Of a DNA stretch of 64,000 nt, positions 11,794 to 24,380 are shown piece by piece (position 1 is the stretch's first letter; the number at the start of each line of letters is the position of its first letter). Under the pieces are notes generated by a model. It saw only the letters and a program-made list of their open reading frames with translations. It did not search any database and had not been told where the DNA came from. Source of the stretch: Inga oerstediana (Eukaryota > Streptophyta > Magnoliopsida > Fabales > Fabaceae); assembly GCA_963210345.1 (NCBI GenBank), contig OY723408.1:38514966-38578965 (forward strand), given 5' to 3'. The translations under genes were made by a program, and so were the position numbers.

Positions 11794-14757
11794 ACCTCAA
11801 ATTAGGCCAAATCTCGTTCGTGGTGGTTGAGGTCACAAACAGATGAATTACACAACATTATTGGACATTCTAGAATCCTCATGAAAAATTGAGTGGATCG
11901 GTGGGTTTTTACCCCATTTTGAGACAGTGACCAAACTTTCATTCTTTTGACCTCAAATTAGCCCAAATCTTGTTCGGGGCGGTTGAGGACACCAACAGAT
12001 GAATTTGACAACATTATTGGACATTCTAGAATCATCATTAAAAATTGAGTGGATCAGTGGGTTTTCACCCCATTTCGAGACAGTGACCAAACTTTCATTC
12101 TTTTGACCTCAAATTAGCCCAAATCTCGTTCGTGGTGGTTGAGGACACCAACAGATGAATTTGACAACATTATTGGACATTCTAGAATCATCATTAAAAA
12201 TTGAGTGGATCGGTGGGTTTTCACCCCATTTCGAGACAGTGACCAAACTTTCATTCTTTTTAACTCAAATTAGCCCAAATCTCGTTCGTGGCGGTTGAGG
12301 ACACCAACAGATGAATTTGACAACATTATTGCACATTCTTGTATCCTCATTAAAAATGGAGTGGATGGGTGGGTTTTCACCCCATTCCGAGACAGTGACC
12401 AAACTTTCATTCTATTGACCTCAAATTAGCTCAAATCTCGTTCGTGGCGGTTGAGGACACCAACAGATGAATTTGACAACATTATTGCACATTCTTGTAT
12501 CCTCATTAAAAATGGAGTGGATGGGTGGGTTTTCACCCCATTCCGAGACAGTGACCAAACTTTCATTCTATTGACCTCAAATTAGGCCAAATCTCGTTCG
12601 TGGTGGTTGAGGTCACAAACAGATGAATTACACAACATTATTGGACATTCTAGAATCCTCATGAAAAATTGAGTGGATCGGTGGGTTTTTACCCCATTTT
12701 GAGACAGTGACCAAACTTTCATTCTTTTGACCTCAAATTAGCCCAAATCTTGTTCGGGGCGGTTGAGGACACCAACAGATGAATTTGACAACATTATTGG
12801 ACATTCTAGAATCATCATTAAAAATTGAGTGGATCAGTGGGTTTTCACCCCATTTCGAGACAGTGACCAAACTTTCATTCTTTTGACCTCAAATTAGCCC
12901 AAATCTCGTTCGTGGTGGTTAAGGACACCAACAGATGAATTTGACAACATTATTGGACATTCTAGAATCATCATTAAAAATTGAGTGGATCGGTGGGTTT
13001 TCACCCCATTTCGAGACAGTGACCAAACTTTCATTCTTTTTAACTCAAATTAGCCCAAATCTCGTTCGTGGCGGTTGAGGACACCAACAGATGAATTTGA
13101 CAACATTATTGCACATTCTTGTATCCTCATTAAAAATGGAGTGGATGGGTGGGTTTTCACCCCATTCCGAGACAGTGACCAAACTTTCATTCTATTGACC
13201 TCAAATTAGCTCAAATATCGTTCGTGGCGGTTGAGGACACAAACAGATGAATTTGACAACATTATTGCACATTCTTGAATCCTCATTAAAAATGGAGTGG
13301 ATAGGTGGGTTTTCACCCCATTCCGAGACAGTGACCAAACTTTCATTCTTTTGACCTCAAATTAGCCCAAATCTCGTTCGTGGTGGTTGAGGACACCAAC
13401 AGATGAATTTGACAACATTATTGGACATTCTAGAATCATCATTAAAAATTGAGTGGATCGGTGGGTTTTCACCCCATTTCGAGACAGTGACCAAACTTTC
13501 ATTCTTTTTAACTCAAATTAGCCCAAATCTCGTTCGTGGCGGTTGAGGACACCAACAGATGAATTTGACAACATTATTGCACATTCTTGTATCCTCATTA
13601 AAAATGGAGTGGATGGGTGGGTTTTCACCCCATTCAGAGACAGTGACCAAACTTTCATTCTATTGACCTCAAATTAGCTCAAATCTCGTTCGTGGCGGTT
13701 GAGGACACAAACAGATGAATTTGACAACATTATTGGACATTCTAGAATCCTCATGAAAAATTGAGTGGATCTGTGGGTTTTCACCCCATTTCGAGACAGT
13801 GACCAAACTTTCATTCTTTTGACCTCAAATTAGCCCATATCTCGATCGTGGCGGTTGAGGACAGCAACAGATGAATTTGACAACATTATTGGACATTCTA
13901 GAATCCTCATTAAAAATGTAGTGGATAGGTGGGTTTTCACCCCATTTCGAGACAGTGACCAAACTTTTATTCTTTTCACGACAAATTAGCCAAAATCTTG
14001 TTAGTGGCCGTTCAAGACCCAAACAGAAGAATTTGACAACATTATTGCACATTCTTGAATCCTCATTAAAAATGGAGTGGATAGGTGGGTTTTCACCCCA
14101 TTCCGAGACAGTGACCAAACTTTCTTTCTTTTGACCTAAAATTAGCCCAAATCTCATTCGTGGCGGTTGAGGACACAAACAGATGAATTTGACAACATTA
14201 TTGGATATTCTAGAATCCTCATGAAAAATGGAGTGGATAAGAGGGTTTTCACCCTATTCGAAGACAATGACGAAACTTTCATTCTTTTGACCTCAAATTA
14301 ACCCAAATCTCGTTCGTGGAGGTTGAGGACACAAACAGATGAATTTGACAACATTATTGGATATTCTAGAATCCTCATGAAAAATGGAGTGGATAAGTGG
14401 GTTTTCACCCTATTCGAAGACAGTGACGAAACTTTTATTCTTTTGACCTCAAATTAGCCCAAATTTCGTTCGTGGCCTTTTAAGACCCAAACAGATGAAT
14501 TTCACAACATTATTGGACATTCTAGAATCCTTATGAAAAATGGAGTGGATAGGTGGGTTTTCACCCCATTCCGAGACAGTGACCAAACTTTCATTCTTCT
14601 GACCTCAAATTAGCCCAAATCTCGTTGGTGGCGATTGAGGACACAAATAGATGAATTTGACAACATTAATGGACATTCTGGAATCCTCATTAAAAATGGA
14701 GTGGATCGGTGGGTTTTCACGCCATTCCGAGACAGTGACCAAACTTTCATTCTTTTG
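11794..14757 (+). repeat. 2964-bp HOR (19 monomers), copy B
   Basis: Second full copy, offset exactly 2964, carrying the same diagnostic variants (landmark in phase at 13825, CCCATATCTCGATCG at 13834). Differences are few, for example GGTTAAGGACACC near 12917 here against GTTCATGGTGG near 9946 in copy A. Confidence 0.85.
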
Positions 14758-15222
14758 ACCTCAAATTAGGCCAAATCTCGTTCGTGGTGGTTGAGGTCAC
14801 AAACAGATGAATTACACAACATTATTGGACATTCTAGAATCCTCATGAAAAATTGAGTGGATCGGTGGGTTTTTACCCCATTTTGAGACAGTGACCAAAC
14901 TTTCATTCTTTTGACCTCAAATTAGCCCAAATCTTGTTCGGGGCGGTTGAGGACACCAACAGATGAATTTGACAACATTATTGGACATTCTAGAATCATC
15001 ATTAAAAATTGAGTGGATCAGTGGGTTTTCACCCCATTTCGAGACAGTGACCAAACTTTCATTCTTTTGACCTCAAATTAGCCCAAATCTCGTTCGTGGT
15101 GGTTGAGGACACCAACAGATGAATTTGACAACATTATTGGACATTCTAGAATCATCATTAAAAATTGAGTGGATCGGTGGGTTTTCACCCCATTTCGAGA
15201 CAGTGACCAAACTTTCATTCTT
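14758..15222 (+). repeat. 2964-bp HOR, partial third copy
   Basis: About three monomers continue the 2964-bp periodicity. The match to copy B ends near 15222, where this copy has CTTTTGACCTC and copy B has CTTTTTAACTC (12258). Confidence 0.8.
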
Positions 15223-17295
15223 TTGACCTCAAATTAGCCCAAATCTCGTTCGTGGCGGTTGAGGACAGCAACAGATGAATTTGACAACATTATTGCACAT
15301 TCTTGTATCCTCATTAAAAATGGAGTGGATGGGTGGGTTTTCACCCCATTCCGAGATAGTGACCAAACTTTCATTCTATTGACCTCAAATTAGCACAAAT
15401 CTCGTTCGTGGCGGTTGAGGACACAAACAGATGAATTTGACAACATTATTGGACATTCTAGAATCCTCATGAAAAATTGAGTGGATCTGTGGGTTTTCAC
15501 CCCATTTCGAGACAGTGACCAAACTTTCATTCTTTTGACCTCAAATTAGCCCAAATCTCGTTCGTGGCGGTTGAGGACAGCAACAGATGAATTTAACAAC
15601 ATTATTGGACATTCTAGAATCCTCATTAAAAATGTAGTGGATAGGTGGGTTTTCATCCCATTCCGAGACAGTGACCAAACTTTTATTCTTTTCACGACAA
15701 ATTAGCCAAAATCTTGTTAGTGGCCGTTCAAGACCCAAACAGAAGAATTTGACAACATTATTGCACATTCTTGAATCCTCATTAAAAATGGAGTGGATAG
15801 GTGGGTTTTCACCCCATTCCGAGACAGTGACCAAACTTTCTTTCTTTTGACCTAAAATTAGCCCAAATCTCGTTCGTGGCGGTTGAGGACACAAACAGAT
15901 GAATTTGACAACATTATTGGATATTCTAGAATCCTCATGAAAAATGGAGTGGATAAGAGGGTTTTCACCCTATTCGAAGACAATGACGAAACTTTCATTC
16001 TTTTGTCCTCAAATTAACCCAAATCTCGTTCGTGGCGGTTGAGGACACAAACAGATGAATTTGACAACATTATTGGATATTCTAGAATCCTCATGAAAAA
16101 TGGAGTGGATAAGTGGGTTTTCACCCTATTCGAAGACAGTGACGAAACTTTTATTCTTTTGACCTCAAATTAGCCCAAATCTCGTTCGTGGCCGTTTAAG
16201 ACCCAAACAGATGAATTTCACAACATTATTGGACATTCTAGAATCCTCATGAAAAATGGAGTGGATCGGTGGGTTTTCACCCCATTCCGAGACAGTGACC
16301 AAACTTTCATTCTTTTGACCTCAAATTAGCCCAAATCTCGTTCGTGGCGGTTGAGGTCACAAACAGATGAATTTCACAACATTATTGGACATTCTAGAAT
16401 CCTCATTAAAAATGTAGTGGATAGGTGGGTTTCCACCCCATTCCTAGACAGTGACCAAACTTTCATTCTTTTGACCTCAAATTAACCCAATTCTCGTTCG
16501 TGGCGGTTGAGGACACAAACAGATGAATTTGACAACATTATTGGATATTCTAGAATCCTCATGAAAAATGGAGTGGATAAATGGGTTTTCACCCTATTCG
16601 AAGACAGTGACGAAACTTTTATTCTTTTGACCTCAAATTAGCCCAAATCTCGTTCGTGGCCTTTTAAGCCCCAAACAGATGAATTTCACAACATTATTGG
16701 ACATTCTAGAATCCTCATGAAAAATGGAGTGGATAGGTGGGTTTTCACCCCATTCCGAGACAGTGACCAAACTTTCATTCTTTTGACCTCAAATTAGCCC
16801 AAATCTCGTTGGTGGCGATTGAGGACACAAATATATGAATTTGACAACATTATTGGACATTCTGGAATCCTCATTAAAAATGGAGTGGATCGGGGGGTTT
16901 TCACGCCATTCCGAGACAGTAACCAAACTTTCATTCTTTTGACCTCAAATTAGGCCAAATCTCGTTCGTGGTGGTTGAGGTCACAAACAGATGAATTACA
17001 CAACATTATTGGACATTCTAGAATCCTCATGAAAAATTGATTGGATCGGTGGGTTTTCACCCCATTTCGAGACAGTGACCAAACTTTCATTCTTTTGACC
17101 TCAAATTAGCCCAAATCTCGTTCGTGGCGGTTGAGGACACCAACAGATGAATTTGACAACATTATTGGATATTCTAGAATCCTCATGAAAAATGGAGTGG
17201 ATAAGTGGGTTTTCACCCTATTCGAAGACAATGACGAAACTTTTATTCTTTTGACCTCAAATTAACCCAAATCTCGTTCGTGGCGGTTGAGGACA
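15223..17295 (+). repeat. Mixed-subfamily stretch of array F
   Basis: About 13 monomers, with a landmark monomer in phase at 15541 (1716 bp, 11 monomers, after the one at 13825). Later copies are mainly the GGATATTC / CCTATTCGAAG type. No other element is seen. Confidence 0.85.
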
Positions 17296-18075
17296 CAAAC
17301 AGATGAATTTGACAACATTATTGGATATTCTAGAATCCTCATGAAAAATGGAGTGGATAAGTGGGTTTTCACCCTATTCGAAGACAGTGACGAAACTTTT
17401 ATTCTTCTGACCTCAAATTAGCCCAAATCTCGTTCGTGGCCGTTTAAGACCCAAACAGATGAATTTCACAACATTATTGGACATTCTAGAATAATCATGA
17501 AAAATGGTGTGGATAGGTGGGTTTTCACCCCATTCCGTGACAGTGACCAAACTTTCATTCTTTTGACCTCAAATTAGCCCAAATCTCGTTCGTGGCGGTT
17601 GAGGTCACAAACAGATGAATTTGACAACATTATTGGACATTCTAGAATACTCATTAAAAATGTAGTGGATAGGTGGGTTTCCACCCCATTCCCAGACAGT
17701 GACCAAACTTTCATTCTTTTGACCTCAAATTAACCCAAATCTCGTTCGTGACGGTTGAGGACACAAACAGATGAATTTGACAACATTATTGGATATTCTA
17801 GAATCCTCATGAAAAATGGAGTGGATAAGTGGGTTTTCACCCTATTCGAAGACAGTGACGAAACTTTTATTCTTTTGACCTCAAATTAGCCCAAATCTCG
17901 TTCGTGGCCGTTTAAGACCCAAACAGATGAATTTCACAACATTATTGGACATTCTAGAATCCTCATGAAAAATGGAGTGGATAGGTGGGTTTTCACCCCA
18001 TTCCGAGACAGTGACCAAACTTTCATTCTTTTGACCTCAAATTAGCCCAAATCTCGTTCGTGGCGGTTGAGGTCA
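17296..18075 (+). repeat. 780-bp HOR (5 monomers), copy A
   Basis: A 5-monomer unit repeated in tandem. Shared private variants are ATAATCATGAAAAATGGTG (17490), CCATTCCGTGACAG (17530), TTCCCAGACAG (17690) and TTCGTGACGGTTG (17743). It contains no landmark monomer. Confidence 0.85.
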
Positions 18076-18855
18076 CAAACAGATGAATTTGACAACATTA
18101 TTGGATATTCTAGAATCCTCATGAAAAATGGAGTGGATAAGTGGGTTTTCACCCTATTCGAAGACAGTGACGAAACTTTTATTCTTTTGACCTCAAATTA
18201 GCCCAAATCTCGTTCGTGGCCGTTTAAGACCCAAACAGATGAATTTCACAACATTATTGGACATTCTAGAATAATCATGAAAAATGGTGTGGATAGGTGG
18301 GTTTTCACCCCATTCCGTGACAGTGACCAAACTTTCATTCTTTTGACCTCAAATTAGCCCAAATCTCGTTCGTGGCGGTTGAGGTCACAAACAGATGAAT
18401 TTGACAACATTATTGGACATTCTAGAATACTCATTAAAAATGTAGTGGATAGGTGGGTTTCCACCCCATTCCCAGACAGTGACCAAACTTTCATTCTTTT
18501 GACCTCAAATTAACCCAAATCTCGTTCGTGACGGTTGAGGACACAAACAGATGAATTTGACAACATTATTGGATATTCTAGAATCCTCATGAAAAATGGA
18601 GTGGATAAGTGGGTTTTCACCCTATTCGAAGACAGTGACGAAACTTTTATTCTTTTGACCTCAAATTAGCCCAAATCTCGTTCGTGGCCGTTTAAGACCC
18701 AAACAGATGAATTTCACAACATTATTGGACATTCTAGAATCCTCATGAAAAATGGAGTGGATAGGTGGGTTTTCACCCCATTCCGAGACAGTGACCAAAC
18801 TTTCATTCTTTTGACCTCAAATTAGCCCAAATCTCGTTCGGGGCGGTTGAGGTCA
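18076..18855 (+). repeat. 780-bp HOR (5 monomers), copy B
   Basis: Offset exactly 780 from copy A and almost identical; one visible difference is ATTCTTTTGA (18181) against ATTCTTCTGA (17401). A looser third relative follows to about 19500, with CCGTGACAG near 19251. Confidence 0.85.
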
Positions 18856-20636
18856 CAAACAGATGAAATTGACAACATTATTGGACATTCTAGAATACTC
18901 ATTAAAAATGTAGTGGATAGGTGGGTTTCCACCCCATTCCTAGACAGTGACCAAACTTTCATTCTTTTGACCTCAAATTAACCCAAATCTCGTTCGTGGC
19001 GGTTGAGGACACAAACAGATGAATTTGACAACATTATTGGATATTCTAGAATCCTCATGAAAAATGGAGTGGATAAGTGGGTTTTCACCCTATTCGAAGA
19101 CAGTGACGAAACTTTTATTCTTTTGACCTCAAATTAGCCCAAATCTCGTTCGTGGCCGTTTAAGACCCAAACAGATGAATTTCACAACATTATTGGACAT
19201 TCTAGAATACTCATGAAAAATGGTGTGGATAGGTGGGTTTTCACCCCATTCCGTGACAGTGACCAAACTTTCATTCTTTTGACCTCAAATTAGCCCAAAT
19301 CTCGTTCGTGGCGGTTGAGGTCACAAACAGATGAACTTGACAACATTATTGGACATTCTAGAATACTCATTAAAAATGTAGTGGATAGGTGGGTTTCCAC
19401 CCCATTCCTAGACAGTGACCAAACTTTCATTCTTTTGACCTCAAATTAACCCAAATCTCGTTCGTGGCGGTTGAGGACACAAACAGATGAAATTGACAAC
19501 ATTATTGGACATTCTAGAATACTCATTAAAAATGTAGTGGATAGGTGGGTTTTCACCCCATTCCGAGACAGTTACCAAACTTTCATTCTTCTGACCTCAA
19601 ATTAGCCAAAATCTCGTTGGTGGCGATTGAGGACACAAATAGATGAATTTGACAATATTAATGGACATTCTGGAATCCTCATTAAAAATGGAGTGGATCG
19701 GTGGGTTTTCACGCCATTTCGAGACAGTGACCAAACTTTCATTCTTTTGACCTCAAATTAGCCCAAATCTCGTTCGTGGCGGTTGAGGACACCAACAGAT
19801 GAATTTGACAACATTATTGCACATTCTTGTATCCTCATTAAAAATGGAGTGGATGGGTGGGTTTTCACCCCATTCAGAGACAGTGACCAAACTTTCATTC
19901 TATTGACCTCAAATTAGCGCAAATCTCGTTCGTGGCGGTTGAGGACACAAACAGATGAATTTGACAACATTATTGGACATTCTAGAATCCTCATGAAAAA
20001 TTGAGTGGATCTGTGGGTTTTCACCCCATTTCGAGACAGTGACCAAACTTTCATTCTTTTGTCCTCAAATTAGCCCAAATCTCGTTCGTGGCGGTTGAGG
20101 ACAGCAACAGATGAATTTGACAACATTATTGGACATTCTAGAATCCTCATTAAAAATGTAGTGGATAGGTGGGTTTTCACCCCATTCCGAGACAGTGACC
20201 AAACTTTTATTCTTTTCACGACAAATTAGCCAAAATCTTGTTAGTGGCCGTTCAAGACCCAAACAGAAGAATTTGACAACATTATTGCACATTCTTGAAT
20301 CCTCATTAAAAATGGGGTGGATAGGTGGGTTTTCACCCCATTCCGAGACAGTGACCAAACTTTCTTTCTTTTGACCTCAAATTAACCCAAATCTCGTTCG
20401 TGGCGGTTGAGGACACAAACAGATGAATTTGACAACATTATTGGATATTCTAGAATCCTCATGAAAAATGGAGTGGATAAGTGGGTTTTCACCCTATTCG
20501 AAGACAGTGACGAAACTTTTATTCTTTTGACCTCAAATTAGCCCAAATCTCGTTCGTGGCCATTTAAGACCCAAACAGATGAATTTCACAACATTATTGG
20601 ACATTCTAGAATCGTCATGAAAAATGGAGTGGATCG
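18856..20636 (+). repeat. Mixed-subfamily stretch of array F
   Basis: About 11 monomers. The first few are diverged relatives of the 780-bp unit with GATGAAATTGACAAC at 18865 and 19483. A landmark monomer lies in phase at 20065. No other element is seen. Confidence 0.85.
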
Positions 20637-22508
20637 GTGGGTTTTCACCCCATTCCGAGACAGTGACCAAACTTTCATTCTTTTGACCTCAAATTAGCCC
20701 AAATCTCGTTCGTGGCGGTTGAGGTCACAAACAGATGAATTTCACAACATTATTGGACATTCTAGAATCCTCATTAAAAATGTAGTGGATAGGTGGGTTT
20801 CCACCCCATTCCTAGACAGTGACCAAACTTTCATTCTTTTGACCTCAAATTAACCCAATTCTCGTTCGTGGCGGTTGAGGACACAAACAGATGAATTTGA
20901 CAACATTATTGGATATTCTAGAATCCTCATAAAAAATGGAGTGGATAAGTGGGTTTTCACCCTATTCGAAGACAGTGACGAAACTTTTATTCTTTTGACC
21001 TCAAATTAGCCCAAATCTTGTTCGTGGCCTTTTAAGACCCAAACAGATGAATTTCACAACATTATTGGACATTCTAGAATCCTCATGAAAAATGGAGTGG
21101 ATAGGTGGGTTTTCACCCCATTCCGAGACAGTGACCAAACTTTCATTCTTTTGGCCTCAAATTAGCCCAAATCTCGTTGGTGGCGATTGAGGACACAAAG
21201 AGATGAATTTGACAACATTATTGGACATTCTGGAATCCTCATTAAAAATGGAGTGGATCGGTGGGTTTTCACGCCATTCCGAGACAGTGACCAAACTTTC
21301 ATTCTTTTGACCTCAAATTAGGCCAAATCTCGTTCGTGGTGGTTGAGGTCACAAACAGATGAATTACACAACATTATTGGACATTCTAGAATCCTCATGA
21401 AAAATTGAGTGGATCGGTGGGTTTTTACCCCATTTGGAGACAGTGACCAAACTTTCATTCTTTTGACCTCAAATTAGCCCAAATCTGGTTCGTGGCGGTT
21501 GAGGACACCAACAGATGAATTTGACAGCATTATTGGACATTCTAGAATCATCATTAAAAATTGAGTGGATCGGTGGGTTTTCACCCCATTTCGAGACAGT
21601 GACCAAACTTTCATTCTTTTGACCTCAAATTAGCACAAATCTCGTTCGTGGCGGTTGAGGACACCAACAGATAAATTTGACAACAGTATTGCACATTCTT
21701 GTATCCTCATTAAAAATGGAGTGGATGGGTGGGTTTTCACCCCAGTCTGAGACAGTGACCAAACTTTCATTCTATGGACCTCAAATTAGCTCAAATCTCG
21801 TTCGTGGCGGTTGAGGACACAAACAGATGAATTTGACAACATTATTGGACATTCTAGAATCCTCATGAAAAATTGAGTGGATCTGTGGGTTTTCACCCCA
21901 TTTCGAGACAGTGACCAAACTTTCATTCTTTTGACCTCAAATTAGCCCAAATCTTGTTCGTGGCGGTTGAGGACAGCAACAGATGAATTTGACAACATTA
22001 TTGGACATTCTAGAATCCTCATTAAAAATGTAGTGGATAGGTGGGTTTTCACCCCATTCCGAGACAGTGACCAAACTTTAATTCTTTTCACGACAAATTA
22101 GCCAAAATCTTGTTAGTGGCCGTTCAAGACCCAAACAGAAGAATTTGACAACATTATTGCACATTCTTGAATCCTCATTAAAAATGGAGTGGATAGGTGG
22201 GTTTTCACCCCATTCCGAGACAGTGACCAAACTTTCTTTCTTTTGACCTAAAATTAGCCCAAATCTCGTTCGTGGCGGTTGAGGACACAAACAGATGAAT
22301 TTGACAACATTATTGGATATTCTAGAATCCTCATGAAAAATGGAGTGGATAAGAGGGTTTTCACCCTATTCGAAGACAATGACGAAACTTTCATTCTTTT
22401 GACCTCAAATTAACCCAAATCTCGTTCGTGGCGGTTGAGGACACAAACAGATGAATTTGACAACATTATTGGACATTCTAGAATCCTCATGAAAAATTGA
22501 GTGGATCT
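20637..22508 (+). repeat. 1872-bp HOR (12 monomers), copy A
   Basis: First of two complete tandem copies. Private variants shared with copy B include TTTTGGCCTC (21150), CACAAAGAGATG (21194), AAATCTGGTTCG (21481), TTGACAGCATT (21522), CAACAGATAAATTT (21664) and CCCAGTCTGAG with CTATGGACC (about 21741-21780). A landmark monomer is in phase at 21937. Confidence 0.9.
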
Positions 22509-24380
22509 GTGGGTTTTCACCCCATTCCGAGACAGTGACCAAACTTTCATTCTTTTGACCTCAAATTAGCCCAAATCTCGTTCGTGGCGGTTGAGGTCAC
22601 AAACAGATGAATTTCACAACATTATTGGACATTCTAGAATCCTCATTAAAAATGTAGTGGATAGGTGGGTTTCCACCCCATTCCTAGACAGTGACCAAAC
22701 TTTCATTCTTTTGACCTCAAATTAACCCAATTCTCGTTCGTGGCGGTTGAGGACACAAACAGATGAATTTGACAACATTATTGGATATTCTAGAATCCTC
22801 ATAAAAAATGGAGTGGATAAGTGGGTTTTCACCCTATTCGAAGACAGTGACGAAACTTTTATTCTTTTGACCTCAAATTAGCCCAAATCTTGTTCGTGGC
22901 CTTTTAAGACCCAAACAGATGAATTTCACAACATTATTGGACATTCTAGAATCCTCATGAAAAATGGAGTGGATAGGTGGGTTTTCACCCCATTCCGAGA
23001 CAGTGACCAAACTTTCATTCTTTTGGCCTCAAATTAGCCCAAATCTCGTTGGTGGCGATTGAGGACACAAAGAGATGAATTTGACAACATTATTGGACAT
23101 TCTGGAATCCTCATTAAAAATGGAGTGGATCGGTGGGTTTTCACGCCATTCCGAGACAGTGACCAAACTTTCATTCTTTTGACCTCAAATTAGGCCAAAT
23201 CTCGTTCGTGGTGGTTGAGGTCACAAACAGATGAATTACACAACATTATTGGACATTCTAGAATCCTCATGAAAAATTGAGTGGATCGGTGGGTTTTTAC
23301 CCCATTTGGAGACAGTGACCAAACTTTCATTCTTTTGACCTCAAATTAGCCCAAATCTGGTTCGTGGCGGTTGAGGACACCAACAGATGAATTTGACAGC
23401 ATTATTGGACATTCTAGAATCATCATTAAAAATTGAGTGGATCGGTGGGTTTTCACCCCATTTCGAGACAGTGACCAAACTTTCATTCTTTTGACCTCAA
23501 ATTAGCACAAATCTCGTTCGTGGCGGTTGAGGACACCAACAGATAAATTTGACAACAGTATTGCACATTCTTGTATCCTCATTAAAAATGGAGTGGATGG
23601 GTGGGTTTTCACCCCAGTCTGAGACAGTGACCAAACTTTCATTCTATGGACCTCAAATTAGCTCAAATCTCGTTCGTGGCGGTTGAGGACACAAACAGAT
23701 GAATTTGACAACATTATTGGACATTCTAGAATCCTCATGAAAAATTGAGTGGATCTGTGGGTTTTCACCCCATTTCGAGACAGTGACCAAACTTTCATTC
23801 TTTTGACCTCAAATTAGCCCAAATCTTGTTCGTGGCGGTTGAGGACAGCAACAGATGAATTTGACAACATTATTGGACATTCTAGAATCCTCATTCAAAA
23901 TGTAGTGGATAGGTGGGTTTTCACCCCATTCCGAGACAGTGACCAAACTTTAATTCTTTTCACGACAAATTAGCCAAAATCTTGTTAGTGGCCGTTCGAG
24001 ACCCAAACAGAAGAATTTGACAACATTATTGCACATTCTTGAATCCTCATTAAAAATGGAGTGGATAGGTGGGTTTTCACCCCATTCCGAGACAGTGACC
24101 AAACTTTCTTTCTTTTGACCTAAAATTAGCCCAAATCTCGTTCGTGGCGGTTGAGGACACAAACAGATGAATTTGACAACATTATTGGATATTCTAGAAT
24201 CCTCATGAAAAATGGAGTGGATAAGAGGGTTTTCACCCTATTCGAAGACAATGACGAAACTTTCATTCTTTTGACCTCAAATTAACCCAAATCTCGTTCG
24301 TGGCGGTTGAGGACACAAACAGATGAATTTGACAACATTATTGGACATTCTAGAATCCTCATGAAAAATTGAGTGGATCG
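22509..24380 (+). repeat. 1872-bp HOR (12 monomers), copy B
   Basis: Offset exactly 1872 from copy A with the same private variants. I see only a few differences, such as CATTCAAAATG near 23892 and CCGTTCGAGACC near 23992, so the duplication is young. The landmark monomer is in phase at 23809. Confidence 0.9.
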
